Origin: Stereocaulon alpinum
Lineage: Eukaryota > Ascomycota > Lecanoromycetes > Lecanorales > Stereocaulaceae
Reading direction: 5' to 3'
Length of the DNA: 64,000 nucleotides
NCBI GenBank assembly: GCA_018257865.1
Contig: JAEUBA010000013.1
Span: forward strand, 310,001-374,000
The notes beneath the pieces are model-generated. The model was not told the DNA's origin. It did not search any database and was given only the letters and a program-made list of their open reading frames with translations. Both the position numbers and the translations under genes were made by a program. Shown piece by piece: positions 20,870-32,200 of this stretch. Every line of letters begins with the position of its first letter. Within the stretch, counting starts at the first letter, position 1.

Positions 20870-23800
20870 ATGCCTGCGAACTCACCTCAGACATTGCGCT
20901 CTGAGTCTCCTGCCGGGCCCGAGGAAGGATTCAATAGAAAGGATAAGAACTATCGTCGATATGCCTCAAATGTCGAGCGAGCCCTTTCAGTCTTCGATTC
21001 AGCGCTCCAGGAGTGGGCAGATTACATTGCTTTTTTGGGAAAACTCCTGAAAGCACTACAAACTAGACCGACCGACACTACTGACATTCCACATAACGCT
21101 CTTGTTGCAAAACGCCTGGCACAATGTTTGGACCCTATGCTGCCTTCAGGCGTACACCAAAAAACCTTAGATGTCTACGCCTATGTATTTTCCGTCCTAG
21201 GCAAAGACAGTCTCTCGAGGGACCTGTCACTCTATCTACCGGGACTTTCGCCGACGCTGTCGTTTGCATCGCTGTCCGTGAAACCTGCACTTTTATCCAT
21301 ATATGAAACATTCATTGTTCCACTGAATCCAAGGATTTTACGCTCGGCTTTTAAGGCAATTGTGCTAGCTCTGCTTCCAGGCCTGGAGGAAGAGACGAGC
21401 GATGAGTTCGAACGAACATTCGCTCTTCTCAATAGATTTAGGGTTGCAGTAGGGCAGGGCCTAGAAAAGAATGGCGGTGATCAGTACTTTTGGCAGAGTA
21501 TTTTCTTGTCCACTATCACGAGTTCGAGCCGACGGCAGGGCGCACTGGCCTACCTAACTCGAGAACTCCCACAATTAGGTGGGCCGTTGAATCTATCTAC
21601 CAAAAGGACCTCACCCATAGACTTGGCCCCAGAGGTGGAAGCTGTGACTTCGCCAGAGCCTGGGCTGCTGATTCGTTGCTTTGCTGCCGGTTTGAACGAT
21701 GAGCAGCTCCTCATCCAAAGAGGCTTCCTAGATCTGCTGGTTACACATCTACCATTGCATTCTGCTGTCCTTCATCAAAAGGTCTCAGCTGGGGACGTGC
21801 AGCTGTTGGTGGCAGCGGCTGCCTCCGTTGTAGCGCGCAGAGAAATGAGCCTGAACAGAAGACTATGGACCTGGTTCCTGGGACCACAAGCTCCGACGGA
21901 CGCCGATGATAACGGCCCCCACTCTCCCTTTTCGCCAAATCCCAGCAGCACGATGAATTCTACTGACGGCAGTGATAACATGGCGCAGACAGCTTACTTC
22001 GAGGAATATGGGCTGGAACCCTTGATTAGGAGCCTAGTGGATATCATTGCCGACGATTCTTTACCAAGTCTGGAAAAAGCCCGGCCGTTTCGAATATGTC
22101 TGTCTTTGATGGATCGTTGGGAGATTGGGGGCCTCGTTGTACCACGCATTTTCTTTCCAGCAATGCAAAGTCTCTGGCGATACCAGGGGCTCGCACCATC
22201 AAAAGAAGTATTTGCAGAGGTTTTGCGCAGTGCAAGTGTCTTCTTCGATGGAATTGAAAGTGGTCTGATATGGGGCGAGTTGTACCGAATTATGATCAAG
22301 GCTCAAAACGACGAGCAGTCTGGGGGGTCAATCGAGAGTCTTCAGCCGGATAATGCGGACGCCGGTGACTATCTTGAGTCGATTCGTGCGTTGAAAATTG
22401 AGGATAGACTGGACTTGGTGCTGTTCATTGTGACCAAGTTCAACGTACGAGAGGAAGAAATGCTAACGCTCCACATACCATTGGCAATCTTAACCCTTTT
22501 GATAATCCAATCGAGGGGAATCAATTCTGGAACCCTTAAAGCATTCAAGGTTGCTAGCCATTTGCTTGACTTAATCCCCCAAAGAGTGCTTGATATGAAA
22601 CGTGCAAAAACACGGGTATTGCCCGGCGAAAACCAGGAGATTTTAGATCGAATTCAAAACTTTTATGCAAGCCAGAGGAGGGGCACCGAAGAAATCCTAC
22701 CGCCAATGCAGGATGGGGAAACCGGAAAGGCTCTCTTACACGTTACCAGCCAGATTGTCATCCAGTGGTTGCGGTTTCCGCTCCCAGTAGAGCACCTAGA
22801 GAAGGGGCTTAGTTTCCTGGACAAGCTCATACAGAAGGTGCCAGACCTGAATAATGAGGATCATGAGGGCTTAATGTCCGCTTTGTTGCAGGCTTCAGCA
22901 AAGCTTGCTGTCAGTGAGGGACATCGAGTACCATTTTCTACCGTTGCAGCCCTAGTCTTCGCTCTTGAGATGATGAGCAATGCGACAAGTCCTGAGGCTT
23001 GGGACTCTGATCATCGAGTGCGGCAGATGTTACCTGCCATACTGACTTGCTTATGGGCATATACATCTCCATCTTGGCCTAGGCACAATGTAGAAGCAGT
23101 CCGCTGTCTCTGGCGCGTTCATGGGATCTCTCCTGATGAGCAGCTTGTGGAGGGGTCTATAGCCACACTCCTATTCCAAGAGAATGGCAAAGCCCATCAG
23201 AACGTCCGAATCGAGGGGGCCCGTCGATTCGCCACCGTCTGGGCCCATAGTAACTCTACCTCAACCAACGATCGTCGCTCGAGTGTAAGATGGCCAATGC
23301 GTACATCTGATGCATATACCGCTAACAATAGTGAGCCTCTGCTCCTTGCAAGGCCCTTAATGCTGCTTCTCGATTCATTGTCAGACCCAAAAAGTGAACT
23401 ATTCACTTTCGTCCTGAGCTGGTTACAGTCGCTTTCCGGTATGCTGCGGTAAGCGCATGTATATTTTATGGATGCTACCATTGCTTATGCTCTACCTATA
23501 GGATTCTTGAATATCTAGTCCTCCGCCTCCATGAAAATTTGTATTCGGCACGGCAAGCTTTCGCGGTTGATACCCCAAGAAATGCACAGGAGTGTTTGTA
23601 CTACCTGCAGACCATTATCAATCTAGTCAGGTATTCTACCGCCAACATTTGGACATCGCTGGCTGGTCAGATCAATTCTGCAACCCTTCAGAAGGACCTT
23701 GCCGTAACGATGACATCAGCAGATGATGAGAATGCTCATGTGACTAACCAAGTCTATCTGACATGTGTCTGCATGCAAATTCTGAAGGTGCCATGCCAAG

Positions 23801-26532
23801 AGCCAGACAGTAACAACAGCAGCTCAACTTTACGCCACAGCTCGGTTCAGCTTCTGCAGCAGATGATTGCTGGTCCTTCTGCAGCATTCATTCTCGAGAT
23901 GAAGATCGAGGAGCCTCTACTGGAAACGCTGTCTTGGTCTGTCGAGCAGTCGGATCTCATGCTTCAGGTACCTTTGATGGACCTTGCTTCAGCAGTTTTC
24001 CGAAAGCAATCAACGAGAAAAGAGGATTTAGTTAATGCGGGTCGCAGGAATGCATCGCGAGAAACGATTCGTAGCGCATCTCAGATCTCTCTGAGCACGG
24101 ACAAGAGCGACAAGGAACATGTGCATTCTGAGCAGTGGGCGCCTCCCCAAGGGCTACTAGATTGTTTGATTCTAGGTATAAGCTCACCCAACAGTCATTC
24201 TATTCTCGAGCATTGGATACATTTCCTCGACGATTGCCTGCCATTCTATGCTGCAAATGCTTTTCAAACCATCATGCCACTGGTGGACTGTTTCAGTAGA
24301 AGCATTGACTCAGTCTTTCAAGGCTTACGAGCTTCGTTCGAAGGCCCTCTGGCTGGAGAGCCCGGCACAAGTGAGCCCATTACCATTCTTAACGCGCTCC
24401 TCAACGGACTGGAACAAGTCTTGGCAAGAGGCCATGACCGACTAGTTCAGGATGAGGGACACACAACACCGCTTCGGAGCCCAGAGCAAATACAAGGTTT
24501 CTTTGGCAACATGGTATCAGGCGTGTTCGCACCTGAGGCTCAGAAGCCACGATCTACACCGGCAAATAATCGACTGACAGTACTGTTGTGCTTTAAAGAT
24601 GCTGTGAGAGTGTCCTTCGGTATGTGGTCATGGGGAGACGTTGGGTTAGCAAGCTCGTCAAGGGATGCGGCTAGCTCTGCATCTTTCAACTACACATCCC
24701 TTCGCTTGCGGAATCGCACACGGCGCATCCTCGAGCATTTGTTCGCTGCGGAGGCTCTGGAATGCTTGGAAACTCTCGTAGAGTTCTGGTACAGGGCCAA
24801 CTCCGCTGGTGGCATGGGGCAATCAAGCACAGTATTCAATCTGCTGCACGCTTTGGAGGGATCAAGACCGAAAAACACAATACCAGCTTTATTCAATGCC
24901 ATCTATAGCCGAACAAATCCAAATGTTCTGGAGCCGGTGCGAAAGTCGACATTGACATCAGAATTGTCGGACATTAGCCTTGCAACTTTTCTTACAGCAT
25001 ACACAAGGTCAATGGAGGACGACGCGCTAGACGAAATATGGACAGACTGTATGACCTTTTTGAAAGACGTGCTCGGTAATCCTATGCCTCACAGACAGAC
25101 GCTACCGCTATTGTTGGAGTTTACGGCGATCCTGGGTGAGAAGATCGACAACACAAACTTTGGAGATCAACGCAAGATGCGAAGAGACATCGGGGTAAGC
25201 CATTGCTGTAAAAGCCCAGAGCATCTTTGCTAATCGATGTAGGAACTCTTCTTCCGTCTGCTTGCAGCAACCTTCACCGTGAAGCCGTTGGCATTCCCAC
25301 AGGACCTGCCGGTGTCTGCTAATGGGGAGCAAAATACGCATGAGTCTGGGATCTCCCACATGTCGAGGAAAGCTAATGAACCTGACAATGTTGTCGCTAT
25401 CGTTGCTTCAATCTTGCCCAACATCTCGAGGATTCTAGTCGATTCAGACCGTATTGCCGCCGCTACAATAACAATCTCCACGCAAATCCTGATGGCAACT
25501 TTTCGGTGGAAGGCCTTTCCAAGGAACGTCACAGCAAGTACACTTGAAGTATTGAAGACTATGTCGAGGATCCCTGAAGCAACAAAGACTTGGCGAAAGG
25601 ATGTAGCGGAGGCCTTCAATGATCCAAGGTTCTTCAATGCGGACTCCATAGAGCTTTTGCAAAGTGGTTGGATGCCCGTGCTTCGACAATGGGCGATTGT
25701 AGATAAAGACCGCCTGCCAGAGCTGCTTTCACGTTTGACGTCTCCAACGTCCGCTGGGATCATGTTTGGTGTTGGCGCTTCCTCTGCTCGCCTCGAAGCA
25801 GACCGTAAGACCCAGCTCAACCTGCGCAGAATAGCATTCCTCATGCTTTCTGCTGATAACGACACATTTGTCGTCAATTTGGGCGGGCTTCAGGAGAAGC
25901 TTGTTGATCTAATGACGGCCACTGCTACTTCTTCACCATCGTCAACAACCCGAGCTGAGGTCTACATGGTTCTGCGGGCGCTAGTACTGAAGAACACAGC
26001 AGTACATCTGACTTCCTTCTGGCCTATCGTAAACACGGAGCTATATGATGCTCTGTCATCGTTGATTTCTATAGATAGGCACGACACGTACAGCGTCCCT
26101 TGCGTGCTCCAGGCTGCAAAACTCTTGGACGTGCTACTGACGATATCGCCGGATGACTTTCAGATGCGTGAATGGCTGTTCATCACAGATACCATCGATG
26201 CTGTCTATAGACCACCCAATTGGAAGCCAGTGGCGCTGGCGGATGGACTTGCAGAGTCTCTTGATACAAAGGCTGGTACCCCTCACAGCGCAACCGTACC
26301 GTTGGGCGATGCCCAATCACACCAAACTCAACAGGGACGCAAACCCTTGCTGACGGGAAGTACTGTAAAAGATGTACCAGAAGAGATGCTAGTTGATCGG
26401 GTTCTACGCCCCTTCCTAAGGCAGTTGAGTATCAATTCATTCGAGAGCACGTACCGTATGGAGGCTGCGGACTGGAAGTCGTGTTGCAATGATCTTCTTA
26501 AAGATATGTTTGACGATGATACTCTGGTATAA
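20870..26532 (+). CDS. DOP1: Dopey family protein (DopA/Dop1)
   Basis: Three exons: 20870-23448, 23502-25194 and 25243-26532, giving 1853 residues, the usual size for fungal Dopey proteins. Introns are 53 and 48 nt; the first joins Arg to ILEYLVLRLHENLYSA, the second joins RRDIG to ELFFRLLAATFT. The start is the ATG at 20870 (MPANSPQTLRSES); the frame is open slightly further but without another ATG. The Dopey N-terminal signature is clear: RKDKNYRRYASNVERALSVF and EWADYIAFLGKLLKALQ at residues 25-70, followed by LAQCLDPMLPSGVHQKTLDV. The rest is helical, HEAT-like and Leu-rich. Yeast Dop1 acts with the flippase Neo1 and Mon2 in endosome-Golgi traffic; Aspergillus DopA is needed for multicellular development. 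No membrane segment is evident. Confidence 0.92.
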
Positions 26533-27077
26533 CCCCACGGAGCCACGAATGTACTAGACGATACCCACTCAGTGTTAATTGAAGATTTTCATTGTGTCCC
26601 AGGGGGTTCAACCCCAGAGACGACTGTTCCCACGGCGTCGAGTAACTCGATGCTCATGGTGCTATTCGCTTCTCAAAGTTTGACCATTTGAACAAGCTAG
26701 CTTGCTTGCTACTTCCTAGGCTTATCAGCTATGAAGGTTTACATCGATATCTGTTGCGGTAAGGGCCCCCAAGCCTGACAATGTAGACCTAGTATACGGC
26801 CAATTCATCCAATGTTCGAGAACAATGGGTTCAAATCCCGGCTTGTTCGCCTTTACAATAATGGACCCTGGAAAAGGCGTCGCCACTCCAGCCCTAGGGA
26901 ATTTTCACTAGCGCCAAGCATCACAAGCGCCACCCCTAAAGCTCCCCTGTAACCCGAATATTTATCCCTTCTTCAAACCACAGTCGAGCACGCCTCCATA
27001 AATCTACCCTCGTTCCAATTGCGTCTCGCTGATAAGCCACCGTTCCTACACCCGTAACCACGCCTTCCCGCAAAGCC
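26533..27077. other. intergenic region, DOP1 to mitochondrial protein gene
   Basis: This 545 bp gap carries no supported gene. A sequence resembling a tRNA internal B box (GGTTCAAATCC, near 26828-26838) is present but no complete tRNA fold can be drawn around it. Confidence 0.45.
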
Positions 27078-27888
27078 ATGGCTTCCAGAATGCTTGCTCC
27101 CACAATGCGCGCCTTTCGCCATACAGCCACCACATCGCCTCTTCAAGTCTCAAGAACATTTCGCTCCTCATCACGCCTCCTCGACACTGTCGTTGCAACA
27201 CCAGTAAGGAAGCCTGTTGGCGCGTTCAGAGGAGGGTAAGCGACCTATTCCCCAGAGAGCTTGTACAGTCAGAACCTTAGCTAACGGTTTCCGTTCCCCA
27301 GAATCTTCGGCTTCCTTCTCGGATCGACGCTCGCGGGTGCAGGCACCTATTACTACATTTTGGAGGAATACAAGGTTTCGAACGAGCTTCTGACTGAGGA
27401 CATCTATGTCAGTAGAGATTCTGTTGATGAATTATATGAGCGTGTGGCAATCTAGGCGCCTGGGCATACCTTGTGCCCGGGCGTAAAACTCTCTTCCTTG
27501 AGTTTGGCGATGCTTCAAGCTGCACTGCATAGCTTTGCGTTGCATTGTGAGGCCGGCGGACATTATACTGTACTATATCAGTGGGCATTATGGGGATTTC
27601 TCAATGGGAAAAGAGCAATGTCTAGATGATAGAACGATCCATTTCTCCGGGAGGGATAGGTTTCGAATTTTCTTGGAGTTATAGATGGTTGTCTCTGTTG
27701 ATAGACGAGCTCTCAATGGCATTAATATTCTCTCCTTCTGCAAAAGAACTTTGTGATGTGTTCTGGCTGAATGAAGGCTGATTGTTCTCACTGTTTGATA
27801 GGCTTTACAAGCGGCGGTTCAGAAGATACATACCTATGTGACGAGTTTGGAGGAGAAGGTTGATGCTATTGAAAAGAAGAAAAGATGA
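27078..27888 (+). CDS. small mitochondrial membrane protein, 116 residues
   Basis: Three exons: 27078-27235, 27302-27407 and 27802-27888. The N-terminus is rich in Arg, Ser and Thr without acidic residues (MASRMLAPTMRAFRHTATTS), a good mitochondrial presequence. One hydrophobic segment follows (GIFGFLLGSTLAGAGTYYYI), then a short coiled-coil tail (LEEYKVSNELLTEDIY and LQAAVQKIHTYVTSLEEKVD). I infer a single-pass inner-membrane protein; the exact function is unknown to me. Intron 1 is 66 nt with a CTAAC branch. Intron 2 is unusually long (394 nt, donor GTCAGT). If it is not spliced, the frame runs 17 codons further to a TAG at 27453-27455 and the coiled-coil end is lost. The spliced version is favoured because the ALQ-HTYV coiled coil looks conserved. 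Confidence 0.7.
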
Positions 27889-28486
27889 GATGATCCGATA
27901 AGGTAAAAATCGTTGATCGGGCGCAAGCAATGTGCCTGTAGACAACGATAATGAGAAGAAAGAGATCGTTCGATTGGCGTCCGATATGCATTGAAGCTAC
28001 TCCAAGGGTGATATACGATCAAGTCGCCAGTCTTCACTGGGGCTCCAGGATGCCAAGCTTAACCGGATAAAATCCGAGCGCGTCAGGTTCTAGCACTGTC
28101 ACCTGCTGCATATAAATGTACTCTAGCTCCAGACCAATCAAAAACAAAAAAATGAGATGCTAAAGCTGTAGTCCTTGTTATCGTCCATTACAAGTCGAAA
28201 CATGGCTTTCAGTCCCGGTACTTTGCGCTTCAAAGAGTGCGAGGCCAGGAGAGGTATGCCTGGTAAAAGCTTTCGCCTCTTAGATAGAGTATATGCTCTT
28301 CGTTGGTAAGTACTCATCTTAGCCTTGTAATACCACAAAATGCCTCATGTATAGTTGACGTCACTCTACATAAACAATGACCTCACAAAGTCTCTCTCTC
28401 GGATCTTACGAAGACTAAGTGAAAGTACCAATGCGCTCTTTCCTATCCTACGAAAGTCGAAACTTCCATTGACGATAAACAATTTT
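27889..28486. other. intergenic region
   Basis: About 600 bp with only short overlapping ORFs without coding character. The frame of the acylphosphatase gene is open upstream to about 28355 but has no ATG before 28487. Confidence 0.4.
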
Positions 28487-29152
28487 ATGAAAAGACTTTT
28501 CTCAAGCGCTGCTATTGAGATGTCTCAACAGCGTGTAAGTAAACTCTCGAAATTCCTAGTGCATAATCCAAATAATTATTCCCACAGATCTCGTTCAAAG
28601 TTCATGGGCGAGTACAAGGTTCGTTGTATTCTCTGTCAAGCCACCTTTGTCCTGATTAGAGCTCTGTCTTGCTCCAGGCGTCAATTTTCGGTATGAATTG
28701 TAACCTTATCTTTGATTTTTGGATAGCATTGTGGCTGAACGTTATTCCACTAGCTCTTTCGCAGTGAAAAAGGCCGAGGGTCTGAAGCTTACGGGTTACG
28801 TTACGAATACATCTGATGGCAAGGTAATGTTCCTCTGAAATATCCGCTGTCTTTCCATTATAGATACAGCTGGGTGTCAGGATACCACTCGACATTTCCC
28901 ATTCCCTTGAATCCTTCACTTAGGACTGTCTGGAGCGTCCATTTGGAAACATAGTGGAGTCGCAGGCCGCTCAATGTATTGCAGTGATTAATTGATTGCT
29001 CGTAGGTGTCCGGAGAAGCGCAGGGCTCGGCAGACGGCATCAAGTCATATCTGAAAGAGCTGAACAATGGGCCGAGTGCAGCACATGTGGTCAAAGTGGA
29101 AAAAGAAGAGATCGGGGTCAAGGATGGAGAAAGCTCGTTCAGAGTTCAATAG
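28487..29152 (+). CDS. acylphosphatase
   Basis: Five exons: 28487-28534, 28588-28618, 28678-28690, 28754-28823 and 29006-29152, giving 102 residues (91 if the second ATG at 28520 is used). The mature part starts SQQRISFKVHGRVQG and matches the small acylphosphatase fold. The catalytic arginine is in GVNFR, mostly encoded by a 13-nt microexon, and the catalytic asparagine is in TGYVTNTSDGKVSGEAQG. The C-terminal half has KSYLKELNNGPSAAHVVKVE. These enzymes hydrolyse the carboxyl-phosphate bond of acylphosphates in the cytosol or mitochondria. The usual Gly of the GVGFR signature is Asn here. The extra N-terminus MKRLFSSAAIE could be a weak mitochondrial signal. Introns are 53, 59, 63 and 182 nt. 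Confidence 0.85.
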
Positions 29153-29310
29153 GTTGATATTTCGAAGAACACAATGGAGCAATTGCATAGAGGGTTAGTT
29201 TCAGGAATGGACGTGATGCTTTGGGGATGCTCGGAGCATACAGTCAAAACGGGGAATCGTATCAAATAGATGAATTTCTATGCCTATTGTCATAGTACCC
29301 AAGTACACCT

Positions 29311-31179
29311 ATGCAAGACTTCAGCAATTGGAGAGAGCCATTACTTGTCAGATTGATATTACTAGGCATCATACAGATGGTGGCTGATCTCGATGCCAAG
29401 CCACATTTCAAACGAAACGCGTTTGAGCCGACAAGCGCGTCTCCTGCGAAAATACCCCTGAAACCTGGCTCGAGCTCGGCTCCTCCCTGCGATACTGGAG
29501 ATAATGAGCACTACCGTGGGAGTCAATGCTTTGAAGACACTTTCAGCTTCTATTGTCCCATCATGCCGACTTATGACGAAATCGAGGCTGCGGCCTGCAA
29601 ACCACCTACACTGGCTTTGAGGCCCTCATCAACAACAGAGAGCATTGCTTCAAACTCTCCTCCCTTCACACGAGACTCCTCCCCTTCTCCGTCACTCTCT
29701 CCAACGCCTGCAATATTTGCTTGTCCACCGCTCAGCCGATCTTTTTCAGCAACCTCACAATCTACTTCATCCGCTTCGACCATTTCACAACCTTCCGTAA
29801 CTTCACGGTCATCATCTGCTTCGACTGCACTCAGACAAAGAGGCTATGTACGACCTCAAGGCGTCGCATTTGCACCCTCAGCTGGGAATAGGGACAGTGT
29901 GCTCAGCCTGGGCAGCATTGCTCATTTGCAATACTACTTTGCTCGGACCGGCCTGCTAGACGGCAAAGGGGGCCAGCTGGCCAAGGAATCGAAAACCAAG
30001 AATGCCTCAAATATCATGCCGAGGATTTACGACAATCCTGAGATGACACAAAGTCCAACAGGTGTAGCGGACGAAGGTGTTGCGTCGGAGGGAGACCAGG
30101 AGCCGGTTGAACCCCTTATGCTACCGCCGACCGTCAGCACTTACAGCCACAAAGTTCAATACATACCCCCACCACCAGACTCAGAGACCCTTCGGCAAGA
30201 TCTCAAAACGGCGCTGCGTGACTCCAAGAAGGCTGTGCAAGAGGCCCAAGCCCAAAACAAGGAAGCACTTGATCGAAGGAAGGCGGAGAATAGCAGCAGT
30301 GATTCATCTAGCGAAGATGCTGAGCATAAGTCTTCTTCTTCATTGTTCTCTCAGTCATCTAGATGGTACGAGATCCAAGGAGTTCATATGCTAGATGTCG
30401 TAACCCTCGCCATTCGTGCCGCTAAAATTTACTACACTGCCCACGAGGATCCACAGCGACTTTACAGCATCAAGTCAGAACGTCAAATACGCCAAGAGCT
30501 CTACGGTGTGTTAGATGTCTTAAAGAGGATGGCGAGCCGCAACTTCGCGGGTGGAATGAAGGAGGAAGAGCTTGCCACTGTTCAGCGCTGGGTGGATGAC
30601 ATTGAAGCGTTCCTTGCAAGGGAAGAGGCAGTGGAGGAACAGGAAAAGAAGACTCGCGACAGCTGGGGATGGCTCGAAGGGTCTTGGGAGGGCCGGGAAC
30701 GTGAACGAGAACGTCTATTTTTGTCTTCATTTCTATCGGACGGTAATCTACCAGAGTGGACACCTGTTGACGCCTCGAATCCAGCGCCGACCCCATTTGT
30801 CGAGGCATTGCAGACTGGACTTACACTGGTCCATTTGCACAACGCTCTTCTGAAGAAGTCAAAACGGCAATTCGGCGACATAAAAGCTTTCCATACGGAC
30901 ACGGCTAAACCCTACCGTTGCGCAGAAAACCTCCGATACTGGATAAAAGCAGCAGAGATCCGCTGGGAGACTAAATTGACAGTCAATGTTTCTGGCGTGG
31001 TGAATGGCAAGAGTGAGGCATGGCCTGACTTCGATGCTGCCGTTTTGCAATGGAGCAAAGTGGTCAGGGAAGAACTCACGAAGGAGTGGAAGGAAGCTAC
31101 AGTCCGTTCGCCACGATCATCAATTTATCCAGAGGAAGTTGACACGGTGAACATCGATAACGAGTCGCGAACATCATGA
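29311..31179 (+). CDS. conserved fungal protein with calponin-homology-like C-terminal region
   Basis: Uninterrupted frame of 622 residues from the ATG at 29311; an in-frame ATG at 29563 (MPTYDEIEAAACKPPTLALR) is a plausible alternative start because conserved-looking sequence begins there (538 residues). Residues 120-190 are Ser-rich with GYVRPQGVAFAPSAG and SVLSLGSIAHLQYYFARTGL. A charged helical part follows (about 320-460). Near residues 491-585 the text EALQTGLTLVHLHNALLKKS, FHTDTAKPYRCAENLRYWI and KAAEIRWE recalls the CH-domain pattern of a Gly-x-x-Leu helix, an N-K pair, and an ENL motif. That similarity is my inference, not a search. If true it could bind actin or microtubule components. 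No membrane segment. Confidence 0.75.
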   Translation: MQDFSNWREPLLVRLILLGIIQMVADLDAKPHFKRNAFEPTSASPAKIPLKPGSSSAPPCDTGDNEHYRGSQCFEDTFSFYCPIMPTYDEIEAAACKPPTLALRPSSTTESIASNSPPFTRDSSPSPSLSPTPAIFACPPLSRSFSATSQSTSSASTISQPSVTSRSSSASTALRQRGYVRPQGVAFAPSAGNRDSVLSLGSIAHLQYYFARTGLLDGKGGQLAKESKTKNASNIMPRIYDNPEMTQSPTGVADEGVASEGDQEPVEPLMLPPTVSTYSHKVQYIPPPPDSETLRQDLKTALRDSKKAVQEAQAQNKEALDRRKAENSSSDSSSEDAEHKSSSSLFSQSSRWYEIQGVHMLDVVTLAIRAAKIYYTAHEDPQRLYSIKSERQIRQELYGVLDVLKRMASRNFAGGMKEEELATVQRWVDDIEAFLAREEAVEEQEKKTRDSWGWLEGSWEGRERERERLFLSSFLSDGNLPEWTPVDASNPAPTPFVEALQTGLTLVHLHNALLKKSKRQFGDIKAFHTDTAKPYRCAENLRYWIKAAEIRWETKLTVNVSGVVNGKSEAWPDFDAAVLQWSKVVREELTKEWKEATVRSPRSSIYPEEVDTVNIDNESRTS

Positions 31180-32200
31180 AGATTTTGACTGATAGTCTGA
31201 GTCACTCGAGCAGATGTCGAACAGCTATCTGCTTTGAGCTTTCTGCTTCATTGGTCACACGATACGGCGTTCCTTTCTTGATACCCCTATTATACCCCCT
31301 ATTCAAGTAGTTCAATTCATAGCAACAAGAATGAACCAATACCCTGAATGAGTCTTCCATTTTGAGCCCGTCTAGAAGATCATTTATTCCCATGACGACC
31401 TTGCAGCCAGTGCTTTTGTGAAGCGGATAAAGGGTGCGAATGCCGAGTCACGCTAGTATAGTTTCGAGATGAAACGCAGGCTGTCAATGGTAGGGCTGAA
31501 GATGTTTGGGCTGTCAACATTGGGGATGTGCACACTGCTCCTGCCTTTTGCATAACACCCTTGCTTCTTTGACAGCCCAAAATTTCGGGTGGACCATTTG
31601 TCTCAACAGCGAACAAACTAGCATCCAGCTTGGGTTCGCTCTGTCTTGCTCGCGGTCAATCAAAAGATCCCTGTGCCGCAGCTTAAGCAAACGCGTGAAG
31701 GAACGGCGGAAGCCGTCAGTGCCCAGACTCCCCCCTGCCTCCTCCGGACAACAACACACTTCTATCTCAAAAAATCTCGCATAGCTTGCCCTTTCACTCC
31801 GTACTCTTCGTCGTTTGCACGATCATAGGCCAGCTCGTCCCCAGGACAAGCTTCCCCGGACCCTCTACAGTGCCGACATCCCTCCCAGCTTACAAGCATC
31901 CATCGGGCAGCAAGCTGCAGATTGGTCAGGGGTTTTTTTCGCTCGAGGAATCGTCTATCATGAACCCCAGCAATCTCCTGTAAGCCCTCACGGCAGCTCA
32001 GTGGAAGTATTCAAGACCTCGCTCTCTCCATTTCGGGGCGGAAACAGGTCGCCAGGGGAGGGAGTGAATAACTGATTTATACAACTCGGAGATTACAATT
32101 ACCCTATCCTACAAGCCTCGGCTGAGAACGCCTTCTATTTCTCACGGCTTCACGAACACAACGAGAACAATCAGTGCAACCCCCTTCTCTGAGCCAGATA
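31180..32200. other. intergenic region and probable 5' leader of KAR9
   Basis: About 1 kb without a supported gene. The plus strand from about 31690 to 32180 is pyrimidine-rich, as expected of a fungal core promoter and 5' untranslated leader for KAR9. The many short ORFs here overlap on both strands and show no conserved protein pattern. Confidence 0.45.

Noticed and set aside
26690..26849. Possible intron-containing tRNA: GAACAAG at 26690-26696 is complementary to CTTGTTC at 26842-26848, and a perfect B box GGTTCAAATCC lies before the latter.
   Set aside because: The T stem has a mismatch at its outer pair, no A box or D arm follows the 5' strand, and the implied intron of about 87 nt is too long. 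tRNAscan-type scoring would settle it.
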